Shown piece by piece: positions 53,705 through 63,459 of a stretch of DNA of 64,000 nt. The translations under genes were made by a program, and so were the position numbers. The DNA lies in the NCBI RefSeq assembly GCF_025143825.1, contig NZ_CP083560.1, positions 3,100,001 to 3,164,000 of the forward strand, written 5' to 3'. Positions within the stretch are counted from its first letter, which is position 1. Each line of letters starts with the position of its first letter. The stretch is from Sulfitobacter sp. S223. Its GTDB lineage: Bacteria; Pseudomonadota; Alphaproteobacteria; Rhodobacterales; Rhodobacteraceae. Under the pieces are notes generated by a model, which saw nothing but the letters and a program-made list of their open reading frames with translations, had not been told where the DNA came from and did not search any database.

Positions 53705-54744
53705 AGCGGCGTCCTGATTTCGAGATTGCAGGACAGTTTGTCAAAGCAGGCACGCGCAAGACGATAGAAATCCCTGTCAGCACCCTGTCGGATCATACGC
53801 CTGTCACGTTATCGGCTCATATCGTGCATGGCCGCTCCGACGGACCGACGACTTTCGTCAGCGCCGGCATTCACGGCGATGAGGTAATCGGCGTAGAGAT
53901 CGTGCGCCGGTTGCTGCGCTCCAAAAACCTGAAGTCCTTGCGTGGGACGCTGATTGTCGTGCCGATTGTGAATACCTTCGGGTTTCTTAACCATTCGCGC
54001 TATCTGCCGGATCGCCGCGATCTTAACCGATGCTTTCCGGGGTCTCCGAACGGATCACTCGGATCGCGCTTGGCGCATATCTTTCTCAATGAGATTGTCG
54101 CGCGTTGTTCATTGGGTATTGATCTGCACTCTGCTGCGATCAACCGGATCAACCTGCCACAAATCCGTGTATCGGCCAACAACCGCAACACAATGCGGCT
54201 GGCGAAAGCGTTCGGCGCCCCTGTCATTCTGACAAGCGCCCTACGTGATGGCAGCCTGCGGCAAGAGGCAAAGAAAATCGGCGTCGACGTGCTTTTGTAC
54301 GAAGCTGGCGAAGGCATGCGATTTGACGAGATGTCCGTGCGCGCAGGTGTTGCCGGAATCTTGCGCGTGCTCAAAGACATCGGGCAGTTGCCCAAGGCAG
54401 GCATCGCCAAGCCCAAAGCCGCCCCGCTTTTGTGTGCAGACAGCCACTGGCTGCGTGCCTCTGCAGGCGGGCTGCTGCGGATGTTCAAAGCCGAAGGCGA
54501 TGTCGTGACCGAAGGAGATGTCGTTGCTGCAATCTCTGATCCTTTTGGTGAGGACGAGATCGAGATCAAATCCCGTTACAGTGGTATCATTGTTGGCCGC
54601 GCGGTGGTGCCCATCGTGCATGAAGGCGATGCCTTGTTCCACATTGCCGATGTCAAATCCGGCGATATGGCTGAAGCCGCAGTGGACGAGCTGGCCAGCC
54701 AGCTAGAAGAAGCGCCTTTGTTCGATGAGGATGAAATCATCTAG
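53701..54744 (+). CDS. Succinylglutamate desuccinylase/aspartoacylase-family protein
   Basis: A 347-residue zinc carboxypeptidase-fold protein. Ligands H58 and E61 are in [11 protein letters not shown] and H143 in [11 protein letters not shown]; a C-terminal biotinyl/lipoyl-like barrel ([19 protein letters not shown]) follows from about 250. Family members remove acyl groups from amino acids. Its overlap with rimK suggests it trims or supplies the ligase's glutamate-type substrate or product; that is inference from the gene order, which is widely conserved. Confidence 0.9.
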   Translation: MKRRPDFEIAGQFVKAGTRKTIEIPVSTLSDHTPVTLSAHIVHGRSDGPTTFVSAGIHGDEVIGVEIVRRLLRSKNLKSLRGTLIVVPIVNTFGFLNHSRYLPDRRDLNRCFPGSPNGSLGSRLAHIFLNEIVARCSLGIDLHSAAINRINLPQIRVSANNRNTMRLAKAFGAPVILTSALRDGSLRQEAKKIGVDVLLYEAGEGMRFDEMSVRAGVAGILRVLKDIGQLPKAGIAKPKAAPLLCADSHWLRASAGGLLRMFKAEGDVVTEGDVVAAISDPFGEDEIEIKSRYSGIIVGRAVVPIVHEGDALFHIADVKSGDMAEAAVDELASQLEEAPLFDEDEII

Positions 54745-54813
54745 CACTCTCCCGTTGCGTCACGCTGTCAGTGGATGCTTTGCAGCTCAACACAAACCGC
54801 CTAAGCTTTAACG

Positions 54814-55422
54814 ATGATTACATTGCATCACCTCAACAGGTCCCGCTCGCTCCGAATTCTGTGGCTATTGGAGGAAATCGGCGCGCCTTATGATTTTGTC
54901 CTGCATGAACGCGACAGCAAGACCAACCTTGCCCCCGACGCTTTGCTCAAGGTGCACCCGTTGGGAAAATCGCCCGTGATCGAGATGGACGGCGAAACAG
55001 TTTGTGAAAGTGCTGCCATCACCGAACTGCTTTGCGCAAAATTCGCACCACAGATGATCCCAGAGGTGGGCACCCAAGCTTACCTGCGGCATCTGGAACT
55101 GATGCATTTCGCCGAAGGCTCAGCCATGACGCCGATCCTGCTCAATCTGTACGTAGGTCGTCTGGGAGAGGCCGGAGCGCCCCTGCATCCGCGCATCCAA
55201 TCCGAGCTGGACAACCACTTTGCCTATATGGAGAAGATGCTGCGCCCGTCGGGTCATTTTGTGCTTGATGACCTTTCTGCTGCGGACATCATGCTTAGCT
55301 TTCCCGCGCAAATCGCGATGCGGCTTGAACGGCGGGACGCCTATCCGAAGCTGGCTGCGTTTGTGGATGCTCTTGAAGCACGCCCTGCCTATCAGCGGGC
55401 AGTAGAAAAAGGCGGCGTCTAG
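54814..55422 (+). CDS. Glutathione S-transferase
   Basis: A 202-residue GST with an N-terminal thioredoxin-like domain (MITLHHLNRSRSLRILWLLE, and SPVIEMDGETVCESAAITEL holding the cis-Pro and Glu-Ser glutathione motif) and a helical C-terminal domain ending DDLSAADIMLSFP. The N-terminal Ser in LNRSRSLRI is the likely thiol-stabilising residue. Monocistronic or leader to the AKR gene 47 bp downstream. Substrate unknown. Confidence 0.9.
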   Translation: MITLHHLNRSRSLRILWLLEEIGAPYDFVLHERDSKTNLAPDALLKVHPLGKSPVIEMDGETVCESAAITELLCAKFAPQMIPEVGTQAYLRHLELMHFAEGSAMTPILLNLYVGRLGEAGAPLHPRIQSELDNHFAYMEKMLRPSGHFVLDDLSAADIMLSFPAQIAMRLERRDAYPKLAAFVDALEARPAYQRAVEKGGV

Positions 55423-55469
55423 CAGCCTGCGCCATTGCCAAGGCTCCGCTAGGGTGGCACCAAAAGGGA

Positions 55470-56405
55470 ATGACACACTCCCTTACCAGCCTTGATGGCA
55501 CCCCGGCTAGCCGCCTTGCCTTTGGCACAATGCAATTTGGCGGTCGCGCTGATCGCGCGGCGTCCCAAGCGATGTTTGACGCCTCTCTTGATGCGGGCAT
55601 CACCCATTTCGACACGGCGCATGTCTATACCGATGGCGCATCAGAAACCTTCTTGGGAGAGATGATCAAACCTCACCGAGAGCGGCTGATCATAGCGACC
55701 AAAGCGGCCTATACGGGCGGCGCGACCCCCGAGAATATCCGCACCTCTGCCGAGACGTCGCGAAAGCGAATGGATCTTGATGTGCTCGACGTGCTTTATC
55801 TGCACCGCTTTGATCCTGACACGGACATGCACCTTAGCTTTGAAACCTTTGCGCAGCTAAAAGCAGGCGGTATTATTCGTCATATCGGCATCTCGAATTT
55901 TGCTGCATGGCAGGCCGCCAAAGCCGCCGGAATTGCAGCTAAATTCGATCTGACCATTACTTTGATCCAGCCCATGTACAACGTTGTCAAACGACAGGCA
56001 GAGGTCGAAATCCTCCCCATGGCGCAGGACTTCGGGATGCTCTGTGCGCCGTATTCTCCTTTGGGCGGTGGACTACTGACCGGGAAATACGCGGGCGGCG
56101 GAACAGGCCGGCTGTCCGAAGATGACCGCTATGCGGCGCGCTACCGATTTGACTATATGCACATTGCCGCCGAGGCTCTTAGCCAGATCGCTGCGCGTGA
56201 GGGGGTGCATCCCGCGACCCTTGCAGTGGCATGGGCCGCAGCCCATCCAACAGCGCCGACACCGATCATCTCGGCCCGCTCGGATGAACAGCTTGCGCCA
56301 TCGTTGGCCGCAATGGACTATGCCATGTCACCCGACCTCTACGCAGAAATGACCGCATTGATCCCAGCACCGCCGCCAGCAACAGACAGGGCAGAAGAAG
56401 CATGA
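55470..56405 (+). CDS. Aldo/keto reductase
   Basis: A 311-residue NADPH-dependent oxidoreductase. The catalytic tetrad can be placed at D and Y in GITHFDTAHVYTDGASE, K in IIATKAAYTGG and H in LYLHRFDPD; GVSNFAAWQ-like HIGISNFAAWQ follows and the C-terminal coenzyme region has TPIISARSDEQL. It overlaps the FAD oxidoreductase gene by four bases. Confidence 0.9.
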   Translation: MTHSLTSLDGTPASRLAFGTMQFGGRADRAASQAMFDASLDAGITHFDTAHVYTDGASETFLGEMIKPHRERLIIATKAAYTGGATPENIRTSAETSRKRMDLDVLDVLYLHRFDPDTDMHLSFETFAQLKAGGIIRHIGISNFAAWQAAKAAGIAAKFDLTITLIQPMYNVVKRQAEVEILPMAQDFGMLCAPYSPLGGGLLTGKYAGGGTGRLSEDDRYAARYRFDYMHIAAEALSQIAAREGVHPATLAVAWAAAHPTAPTPIISARSDEQLAPSLAAMDYAMSPDLYAEMTALIPAPPPATDRAEEA

Positions 56406-57475
56406 ACAGCGATATCATCATCATCGGCGGCGGCATTGCCGGATTGTCTGCAGCGGCCCGTCTTTCGGCAGATGCACAGGTAACGGTTCTAGAGATGGAG
56501 AGCGTGACCGGCTATCATGCCTCTGGCCGCTCGGCCGCGCTGATTGAGGAAAACTACGGTGCACCATCGGTTCAGGCGCTCAATCATGCTGGTATGGCTC
56601 ATTTTCAGGATGGCGGATATTTGTCCCAGAGGGGCCTTCTGATTATCGCCGATGATCAACAAGAGGACGCCTTCAAGGCCGATCTGGTTCATATGGGCGT
56701 CGACCAGATTAGTCCTGACGAAGCCGTCGATTTTGTGCCCGTGCTGGATAAATCAAAAGTGGCATTTGCGGGCTACCATGCCGAAGCCTTCGATATCGAC
56801 ACAGACCGCTTGATGCAGGACTTCATCCGCGTTCTGCGCGCCAACGGCGGTCAGATAATCACAGATGCCATCGTCACTGGCATCAGGCAGGATGCGTCGG
56901 GCTGGGAGGTGATCGCAGGCGATAGCTACACCGCTGGCACGCTAGTCAATGCGGCAGGTGCCTGGGCTGATCTGATCGCGGGCATCGCCGGTGTGACCCC
57001 CTTGGGCATTGTACCACACCGCCGATCAATGGCGCGTCTGGCCGCCCCCGGCGGGCACGACACCACCAAATGGCCGATGTTCTTCGGTCCGAATGAAAGC
57101 TGGTATGCAAAGCCGGATGCCGGTGCCCTGCTTGTCTCCCCCGCTGAGGAAGTCGCAACGCATCCGCATGATGCCTACGCCGACGATATGACACTGGCTG
57201 AAGGTCTGGACCGTTACCAACAGATGGTAACCGAACCAGTGACAAGGCCGCTGGCCACATGGGCGGGTTTGCGCAGCTTTGCTCCTGACCGCACGCTTGT
57301 GCTTGGTCGTGATCCGCATGTACCTGAATTTGTCTGGTGCGCTGGTCAGGGCGGATACGGGTTCCAAACCTCACCCGCTGCCTCTGCGTTATTGGCGGAT
57401 CTGGTTCATGGGCGGGAACCTGAAATCGACGCGGTCTCTGTGGCGGCATTGCGTCCGGACAGATTGCGCGCATGA
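56402..57475 (+). CDS. FAD-dependent oxidoreductase (DAO family)
   Basis: A 357-residue DAO-fold flavoprotein; the ADP-binding motif IIGGGIAGLSAAARL is at 7-21 and the acidic end of strand 2 is LEME. YHASGRSAALIEENYG and the C-terminal VWCAGQGGYGFQTSPAASALLAD match glycine/D-amino-acid oxidase-like enzymes. Substrate unknown (secondary or D-amino acids are likely). Overlaps the genes on both sides by four bases. Confidence 0.9.
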   Translation: MNSDIIIIGGGIAGLSAAARLSADAQVTVLEMESVTGYHASGRSAALIEENYGAPSVQALNHAGMAHFQDGGYLSQRGLLIIADDQQEDAFKADLVHMGVDQISPDEAVDFVPVLDKSKVAFAGYHAEAFDIDTDRLMQDFIRVLRANGGQIITDAIVTGIRQDASGWEVIAGDSYTAGTLVNAAGAWADLIAGIAGVTPLGIVPHRRSMARLAAPGGHDTTKWPMFFGPNESWYAKPDAGALLVSPAEEVATHPHDAYADDMTLAEGLDRYQQMVTEPVTRPLATWAGLRSFAPDRTLVLGRDPHVPEFVWCAGQGGYGFQTSPAASALLADLVHGREPEIDAVSVAALRPDRLRA

Positions 57476-58119
57476 CCCGCCTTCCGCCTAATGCCAGCGT
57501 TGCCACACGGTTGGAAGACGGCAAGCTGTGCAATCCCTCGGCCCAGCGAAACACATCTGACATTGTCGCAATGGTGCAGCAAATCGCGCCCGTGCAGGGG
57601 CGCGCGTTGGAAATCGCATCTGGAACCGGTCAGCATGTGCTGGCATTGGCAACTGCCCTGCCCGACCTAGAGTGGCACCCCAGCGACATCGCGCATGACC
57701 GTTTGAAAAGCATTGATGCCTACACCGCCGGTTTGGCCAATGTGCAGCCTGCCCGCCTTCTGGACGCAACACAAACAGGGTGGGCAGACGCAGAAGATCC
57801 CTTTGATCTGATCTATTTAGGAAACCTCTTGCACCTTATCCCACAAAGCGCCGCGCAGACGGTACTGTCTCAGGCAGCACGTGCGCTGGCCCCGGCTGGA
57901 ACGGTCGTTGTCTACGGACCCTTCATGCGCAGCGGCGTGTTGACGTCGGAAGGTGATGCAAAATTCCACTTTGATCTTCAGGCAGCCAACCCGGAAATCG
58001 GATACAAAGACGACGTTTGGGTCAAGGATATGCTGACAGAAAGCGGTCTTGCCCTTAGCATGGTGCACAACATGCCAGCCAACAACCTCAGCCTTATCGC
58101 TCAACGGGAGCCGCTATGA
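57472..58119 (+). CDS. DUF938 SAM-dependent methyltransferase-like protein
   Basis: A 215-residue DUF938 protein. It opens RLPPNASVATRLEDGKLCNP, then motif I ALEIASGTGQHVLALAT and the family pattern PDLEWHPSDI, followed by YLGNLLHLIP. The methyltransferase fold is evident but the substrate is unknown. Overlaps the upstream and downstream genes by four bases. Confidence 0.9.
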   Translation: MTRLPPNASVATRLEDGKLCNPSAQRNTSDIVAMVQQIAPVQGRALEIASGTGQHVLALATALPDLEWHPSDIAHDRLKSIDAYTAGLANVQPARLLDATQTGWADAEDPFDLIYLGNLLHLIPQSAAQTVLSQAARALAPAGTVVVYGPFMRSGVLTSEGDAKFHFDLQAANPEIGYKDDVWVKDMLTESGLALSMVHNMPANNLSLIAQREPL

Positions 58120-58898
58120 ATTTACGCACCGGATTTGCCATTCTGGGCCTCGCCCTTCTTGCAGCGTGCAGCTCCGACAAACCTATCCCGATAGGTGCGC
58201 CCGTTGCCCTCAACTTTCGTGATGCGGATCCGGTGGATTTCAAAGGACAGCATCCGGCACGCTACCGCGTGCAAGGTATTGATGCAGCGCGCTTTCAGAC
58301 GCAGATAGATTGGGGCACTGCACGGCGGAATGGCGTCAGCTTTGCTTTCCTCAAGGCGACAGAAGGCGGGGATCTTCTGGATCCGATGTTCAAATCCCAC
58401 TGGCGTGGCGCGGGTCAGGCAGGCGTCGCGCGCGGTGCCTATCACTTCTATTATTTCTGCACGACACCAGAGGTGCAGGCACGTTGGTTCATCCGCAATG
58501 TTCCGCGCTCAAAAGGGATGTTGCCCCCCGTCCTTGATATGGAATGGAATCCATTCTCGCCGACCTGTGCACACCGGCGCCCTGATGCGCGGGTGGTACA
58601 AGACGAAATGAAACGCTGGCTAAAGATCGTCGAAGCATACTACGGCGTGCGCCCGATCATTTACACAACCCCGCGGTTCTACGAAGAGAACAACCTTAAG
58701 GGCTTCAAAGGCTACGAATACTGGCTACGCACCACGGCCAAAGCTCCGCGTGAAACTTTCCCCGGCCAAAGCTGGCGCTTCTGGCAATACTCTGCAACAG
58801 GCTTGATCGGCGGGATTCAGGGCGAAGTAGACCTGAATGCTTTTTCCGGCAGCCCCCAAGAATGGACTGCATGGCTTGGGTCGCGCGCAGTGAAATAA
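58116..58898 (+). CDS. GH25-family lysozyme lipoprotein
   Basis: A 260-residue protein with a lipoprotein signal (LLAACSS, Cys at 18). The GH25 muramidase domain has catalytic acids: D in VQGIDAARFQTQIDW, E in LKATEGG, D and E in VLDMEWNP and the D of EVDLNAFSG. It would cleave peptidoglycan from the periplasmic side, possibly anchored to the outer or inner membrane. It ends the overlapping AKR-DAO-DUF938 gene chain. Confidence 0.9.
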   Translation: MNLRTGFAILGLALLAACSSDKPIPIGAPVALNFRDADPVDFKGQHPARYRVQGIDAARFQTQIDWGTARRNGVSFAFLKATEGGDLLDPMFKSHWRGAGQAGVARGAYHFYYFCTTPEVQARWFIRNVPRSKGMLPPVLDMEWNPFSPTCAHRRPDARVVQDEMKRWLKIVEAYYGVRPIIYTTPRFYEENNLKGFKGYEYWLRTTAKAPRETFPGQSWRFWQYSATGLIGGIQGEVDLNAFSGSPQEWTAWLGSRAVK

Positions 58899-58901
58899 GG
58901 T

Positions 58902-59396
58902 TCATGATATCCGGCCAAGGCCTGCCGGCAGAATCCAGACCGGCAGGCGTGAAGCATTGATATTGCATTCAGGCATCTGAGCGCGCAGAGCGTCGAGTTC
59001 ATGCCGCGCACGGTCCACCAGACAGTCGAGGTTTTCCTCAAAGGCGGGCAAGTAAAAGACAACGACCTTGCGCGTGGCACCGAAGCGCATGTGCGTCAGC
59101 GCGATTTGAGGTGCCGCTTTGGTATGGCAGGCGTCCCAGCAAAGCTCTGCTATGTCTGGTAGATGGCGAAGGCTTTCCCAACGCTCCAGCAAGACGAACG
59201 TCACTGTGGCCGCGTCGCTTTGTTGAATACCTAAAGCCGCGCGGACCTCTTCTGCCCTATCACCTATGACCATTACCGTGGGAACACGTGGCGGCGACAA
59301 TGCCACGCCCAGCGCAAACACCACCGCGACCAAAATCAACGCGGTGGTGAAGTAGTGTTTAGCCGTCCACGCGGATCGTGGTGTTCTTTGGATCAT
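58902..59396 (-). CDS. Single-pass membrane protein of unknown function
   Basis: A 164-residue protein with a short basic N-terminus, one membrane helix (about 18-36, YFTTALILVAVVFALGVAL) and a periplasmic domain with a few cysteines (AELCWDACHTKAAP) and VVVFYLPAFEENLDCLVD. No family recognised. The ATG at 59396 overlaps the end of the upstream flavoprotein gene by 38 bp; an alternative ATG nine codons further upstream exists. A 9-bp inverted repeat lies in its last codons. Confidence 0.68.
   Translation of the reverse strand: MIQRTPRSAWTAKHYFTTALILVAVVFALGVALSPPRVPTVMVIGDRAEEVRAALGIQQSDAATVTFVLLERWESLRHLPDIAELCWDACHTKAAPQIALTHMRFGATRKVVVFYLPAFEENLDCLVDRARHELDALRAQMPECNINASRLPVWILPAGLGRIS
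58920..58948. repeat. 9-bp inverted repeat at convergent gene ends
   Basis: GCCTGCCGG / CCGGCAGGC around an 11-base loop, inside the 3' end of the minus-strand gene and 22 bp after the GH25 stop. Could act as a shared hairpin terminator; no T run is present. Confidence 0.4.
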
Positions 59397-61851
59397 ACGG
59401 GCTGTCCTCGACAATCTCGGCATCCCAGAGTTGGTCGAACATCTTGACCTTCAGCTTGGTACCAACCACAGCAGTATCGGGCTTCACGTAGCCCATGCCT
59501 ATGGATTTGCCAAAAGCGACCGAATATCCGCCCGATGTCAGACGTCCTACACGGGTATCACCATGATACAGCACTTCGCGACCCCAAGGATCAGCGTCAT
59601 CTGGCCCGTCAATCAGCAAGGTGACACATTTCGCATTGATGCCGTGATCCGCCATCGCCTGCTTACCGTGGAAGTCCTTGTTCATATCGACAAAGCGCGG
59701 CAGGTCTGCTTCCAGCGGCGTCGCATCGCGGCCAAGTTCGTTCCCGAAGGCGCGATATGACTTCTCCTGACGCAGCCAGTTTTGCGCACGCGCACCGACC
59801 AGCTTCATGCCATGCTTTTCGCCTGCTTTATCCAACAGATCGAACAGATGGTTCTGCATTTCGATCGGGTGATGCAGTTCCCAACCCAGCTCACCCGTAT
59901 AGGCAACGCGGATCGCACGCACGGGCACCATGCCCAGCTCGATGTTGCGCATGGTCAGCCACGGAAAGCGCTTGTTGCTAAGCGCAGTCGCGGGATCAGC
60001 GTCCTTGATGACCTCGTTCAGTACATCGCGGGATTTGGGGCCCGCGATGGCGAATACGCCCCACTGAGTGGTCACATCGTGGCATTCAATATAGCCGAAT
60101 TCAGGCGCTTTATCCTCAATGGCTTTACGCAAATAGTCGCTGTCATAGGCTGTCCACGCACCTGCGCTTACAAGATAGTATTCATCCTGTGCCAGCCGAA
60201 CGATGGTATATTCAGTACGTGTGGTACCTGCGCCGGTCAGTGCATAGGTCAAGTTGATGCGACCAACGCTGGGCAGCTTGTTACATGTAAACCAGTCAAG
60301 GAATGCCGTGGCGCCCGGCCCTTTGACCAAATGTTTTGTAAATGCAGTCGCATCAATCAGGCCCACGGATTCGCGCACGGCCTTTGCTTCGTCGACCGCG
60401 TACTGCCACCAGCCACCGCGCCGGAAACTGCGGCTGTCATGGTCATTGAAGTCTTCAGGAGCAAAGTAATTGGGCCGTTCCCAGCCATTTACCCAGCCGA
60501 ATTGGGCCCCACGCGCAGCCTGACGATCATAAGCCGGAGAAGTCCGCAGCGGACGGCACGCGGGGCGTTCTTCATCTGGGTGGTGAAGGATATAGACATG
60601 CTCATAAGCTTCTTCATTCTTACGGGCTGCAAATTCGGTGGTCATCCAGTCCCCATAGCGCTTGGGATCAAGGCTCGCCATGTCGATCTCGGCCTCGCCT
60701 TTGACCATGAGCTGAGCCAGATAATAGCCTGTCCCCCCTGCCGCTGTGATACCGAAGGAGAAACCTTCAGCCAGCCACATATTGCGCAATCCGGGCGCAG
60801 GTCCAACCAGCGGGTTGCCGTCTGGCGTATAGCAGATAGGGCCGTTGAAATCGTCTTTAAGCCCCGAATCCTCAGCCGATGGCATCCGGTGCAACATAGC
60901 AGCATATTGATCTTCGATCCGGTCCAGATCGAGCTGGAACAGATCGGCACGGAAGCTGTCAGGTACACCATACTCGAACCGCGCAGGCGCGTGTTTCTCG
61001 TATACGCCCAAGATCCAGCCACCACGTTCTTCGCGCACATAGGACTGTGCATCAGCATCGCGGATGACAGGATGCTCCGCGTTGCCTTCCGCCCGGAACT
61101 TCACCAATTCAGGATCCTGATCCATGACAATGAACTGGTGCTCGACAGGTATCGCAGGCATTTTGATTCCCAGCATCTTGGCTGTGCGCTGCGCGTGGTT
61201 GCCGCTTGCGGTGACTACATGCTCTGCCGTTATGATAACCTGTTCGTCAGATGGGACAAGGTTGCCACCTTTCTCGACCATCTTGGTTACGGTTACTTCC
61301 CAAGCTTCACCGTTCCAATGAAAAGCATCGGCCTGCCACTTACGTTCAATCACGACCCCGCGCTGACGCGCGCCCTTAGCCATCGCCATCGTCACATCAG
61401 CAGGGTTAATGTAGCCGTCTGTGTTATGGTAAAGTGCACCTTTCAGGTCCTCGGTCCGGATCAAAGGCCACTTCGCCTTGATCTCGTCAGGCGTCAACCA
61501 TTGGTAGGGCACACCGCATGTTTCCGCCGTAGACGCATAGAGCATGTATTCGTCCATACGCTCCTGCGTCTGCGCCATGCGCAAATTTCCAACGACTGCG
61601 AAGCCAGCGTTTAGACCGGTCTCTTCCTCCAAAGTCTTATAAAACTTGATGGAGTAGTCGTGGATATGGGTCGTGGCAAAAGACATGTTAAAGTAGGGCA
61701 ACAACCCTGCCGCGTGCCACGTAGAGCCGGAAGTAAGCTCGTCGCGCTCCAACAGCATCACGTCATCCCAACCGGCCCGCGCCAGATGATAGGCAATTGA
61801 CGTCCCTACGGCACCGCCGCCTACCACCAATGCTTTGACTTGCGTTTTCAT
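59359..61851 (-). CDS. FAD/GcvT dimethylglycine- or sarcosine-dehydrogenase-like protein
   Basis: An 830-residue two-part enzyme. The N-terminal half is a DAO-type flavoprotein (VVGGGAVGTSIAYHLARAG) with SGSTWHAAGLLP, the His that binds FAD covalently in dimethylglycine dehydrogenase. The C-terminal half is a GcvT/tetrahydrofolate domain (RRGGWWQYAVDEAKAVRESV to GMGYVKPDTAVVGTKLKVK). Such enzymes demethylate methylated glycines and pass the carbon to tetrahydrofolate, consistent with use of glycine betaine-derived osmolytes by marine bacteria. ATG at 61851 follows AGAGGGA. The exact substrate cannot be set. Confidence 0.9.
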   Translation of the reverse strand: MKTQVKALVVGGGAVGTSIAYHLARAGWDDVMLLERDELTSGSTWHAAGLLPYFNMSFATTHIHDYSIKFYKTLEEETGLNAGFAVVGNLRMAQTQERMDEYMLYASTAETCGVPYQWLTPDEIKAKWPLIRTEDLKGALYHNTDGYINPADVTMAMAKGARQRGVVIERKWQADAFHWNGEAWEVTVTKMVEKGGNLVPSDEQVIITAEHVVTASGNHAQRTAKMLGIKMPAIPVEHQFIVMDQDPELVKFRAEGNAEHPVIRDADAQSYVREERGGWILGVYEKHAPARFEYGVPDSFRADLFQLDLDRIEDQYAAMLHRMPSAEDSGLKDDFNGPICYTPDGNPLVGPAPGLRNMWLAEGFSFGITAAGGTGYYLAQLMVKGEAEIDMASLDPKRYGDWMTTEFAARKNEEAYEHVYILHHPDEERPACRPLRTSPAYDRQAARGAQFGWVNGWERPNYFAPEDFNDHDSRSFRRGGWWQYAVDEAKAVRESVGLIDATAFTKHLVKGPGATAFLDWFTCNKLPSVGRINLTYALTGAGTTRTEYTIVRLAQDEYYLVSAGAWTAYDSDYLRKAIEDKAPEFGYIECHDVTTQWGVFAIAGPKSRDVLNEVIKDADPATALSNKRFPWLTMRNIELGMVPVRAIRVAYTGELGWELHHPIEMQNHLFDLLDKAGEKHGMKLVGARAQNWLRQEKSYRAFGNELGRDATPLEADLPRFVDMNKDFHGKQAMADHGINAKCVTLLIDGPDDADPWGREVLYHGDTRVGRLTSGGYSVAFGKSIGMGYVKPDTAVVGTKLKVKMFDQLWDAEIVEDSPYDPKNTTIRVDG

Positions 61852-61970
61852 GACACGATTCCCTCTGGCCCGATTTCGCTTCGTTTTATCGTGCAAACGC
61901 TATTTCCGACGCCAAACCGCGACCGGACATGGCAGAAAACCGACCTCATAGCATTTGGCGCCAACCGCCC

Positions 61971-62034
61971 ATTTCTTTTGGCCTCAAATATCCCGGGGAG
62001 ACTGCGCCATAGGCGCAGGCGGGGCAGAACCCCA
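61971..62034. repeat. Palindromic GC-rich intergenic repeat
   Basis: A 64-bp sequence with TTTTGGCCTCAAATATCCCG then GC-rich arms TGCGCC/GGCGCA and GGGGCAGAACCCC. It parallels the copy inside xdhA at 42746-42812. Type of repeat often seen between genes in Rhodobacteraceae; here it separates two minus-strand genes. Confidence 0.7.
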
Positions 62035-62055
62035 AACAACACTGCACCCATTCGC

Positions 62056-63456
62056 TTAAGATAAAATCTTGCCGGGGTTCATGATCCCGTCCGGATCAAG
62101 CGCCTGCTTGATTGCCACCATGACATCTACCGCACCGCCCAACTCTTTGATCAGGTATGGCCGCTTGCCTTGTCCGATCCCATGCTCGCCGGTACAGGTC
62201 CCCCCCAGCTGTATGGCAAGGTCAGCGAGCCAGCTAACGAATACTTGCGCTTTGGCCACCTCGTCAGAATCGTCCATATCAATCAGGACCGAGGCGTGAA
62301 AGTTACCATCGCCGGCGTGACCCACGATTGGGGCTATCAGGCCGATCTCTTGAGCCTTTTCATTGGCGGCAACTACAGCTTCGGCAAGCTTTGATATTGG
62401 CACGCAGACATCCGTTGCCACCGCTTTGCACCCCGGACGCAGCGCAAGCATCGCCCAATAGGCATCATGGCGCGCTTGCCAAAGCTGGTTGCGTTCTTCG
62501 GCTGTGCTTGTCGCCGCATATCCCGTTCCGCCAAAATCTTCGGCCAATGCGCCAAAGGTTTCCGCTTGCTCTGCCACACCCGCATCGGAGCCATGAAACT
62601 CGAGCAAGAGCAAAGGTGTCTCCGGCAAAGTCAGCTTCGAATAGCTATTCACCGCCTTGACCACCAAGGCATCCAGCAGCTCGATCCGCGCAACCGGTAG
62701 CCCATACTGGATGACCGCCATAACAGTTTCGCAAGCAGCCTCGACACTGGGAAACGAACAGCTTGCGGCTGACATAGCTTCTGGGATGCCCTGCAAGCGC
62801 AGGGTTACTTCGGTGATAATTCCCAGCGTCCCTTCAGAGCCGACCATAAGCCGGGTCAAATCATAGCCCGCTGAAGATTTGCGCGCGCGGCTAGCTGTAC
62901 GGATCACTTCGCCGTTTGGCATCACAACTTCAAGGCTCAGCACGTTGTCCTTCATTGTGCCATAGCGCACCGCGTTGGTGCCAGAGGCGCGGGTTGCCGC
63001 CATGCCGCCGATGCTCGCGTCGGCCCCTGGATCGATCGGAAAAAACAGACCCTGATCACGCAGATGGGTATTGAGCGCCATACGTGTCACACCGGGCTGT
63101 ACGCGACAATCCAGATCACCGGCATTTACCTCAAGCACCTTGTCCATCTGGCTCACATCGATGCTGATCCCGCCTGCCGGCGCATTCACATGTCCTTCAA
63201 GGGACGTTCCCGTGCCAAAGGGAATGATCGGAACCTTATGTGCGGCGCAAATTTTTACTGCATCGACGACTTCCTGCGTTGAACGCGCAAAAACAACGCC
63301 ATCAGGGGGCTGGTTCACAATCCAAGTGGTTGTATGGGCGTGCTGTTCGCGAATTGACGCACCGGTCTGAAATTGCTCACCGAACTGCTGTTTGAGAATG
63401 CCCAAAGCTGCGCTGATACCATCTTCGTTCCGCGCAAGCGCTACTGCATTAACCAT
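62056..63456 (-). CDS. FAD-binding oxidoreductase, D-lactate/glycolate dehydrogenase type
   Basis: A 466-residue FAD_binding_4 flavoprotein like GlcD and D-lactate dehydrogenase (cytochrome). The N-terminal FAD site is VKICAAHKVPIIPFGTGTSL, the second SIGGMAATRASGTNAVRYG; the C-terminal FAD-oxidase domain has IVGHAGDGNFH and ends with the family's CTGEHGIGQGKRPYL and LDPDGIMNPGKIL. It oxidises a 2-hydroxy acid. Start ATG 63456 (GTG 63459 possible), with GGGAG upstream. It begins just before the GGT stop, suggesting one transcript with it. Confidence 0.92.
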   Translation of the reverse strand: MVNAVALARNEDGISAALGILKQQFGEQFQTGASIREQHAHTTTWIVNQPPDGVVFARSTQEVVDAVKICAAHKVPIIPFGTGTSLEGHVNAPAGGISIDVSQMDKVLEVNAGDLDCRVQPGVTRMALNTHLRDQGLFFPIDPGADASIGGMAATRASGTNAVRYGTMKDNVLSLEVVMPNGEVIRTASRARKSSAGYDLTRLMVGSEGTLGIITEVTLRLQGIPEAMSAASCSFPSVEAACETVMAVIQYGLPVARIELLDALVVKAVNSYSKLTLPETPLLLLEFHGSDAGVAEQAETFGALAEDFGGTGYAATSTAEERNQLWQARHDAYWAMLALRPGCKAVATDVCVPISKLAEAVVAANEKAQEIGLIAPIVGHAGDGNFHASVLIDMDDSDEVAKAQVFVSWLADLAIQLGGTCTGEHGIGQGKRPYLIKELGGAVDVMVAIKQALDPDGIMNPGKILS

Positions 63457-63459
63457 CAC

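Noticed and set aside
59782..61614. 610-codon open frame on the plus strand
   Set aside because: Antisense shadow of the FAD/GcvT gene, whose motifs are unmistakable.
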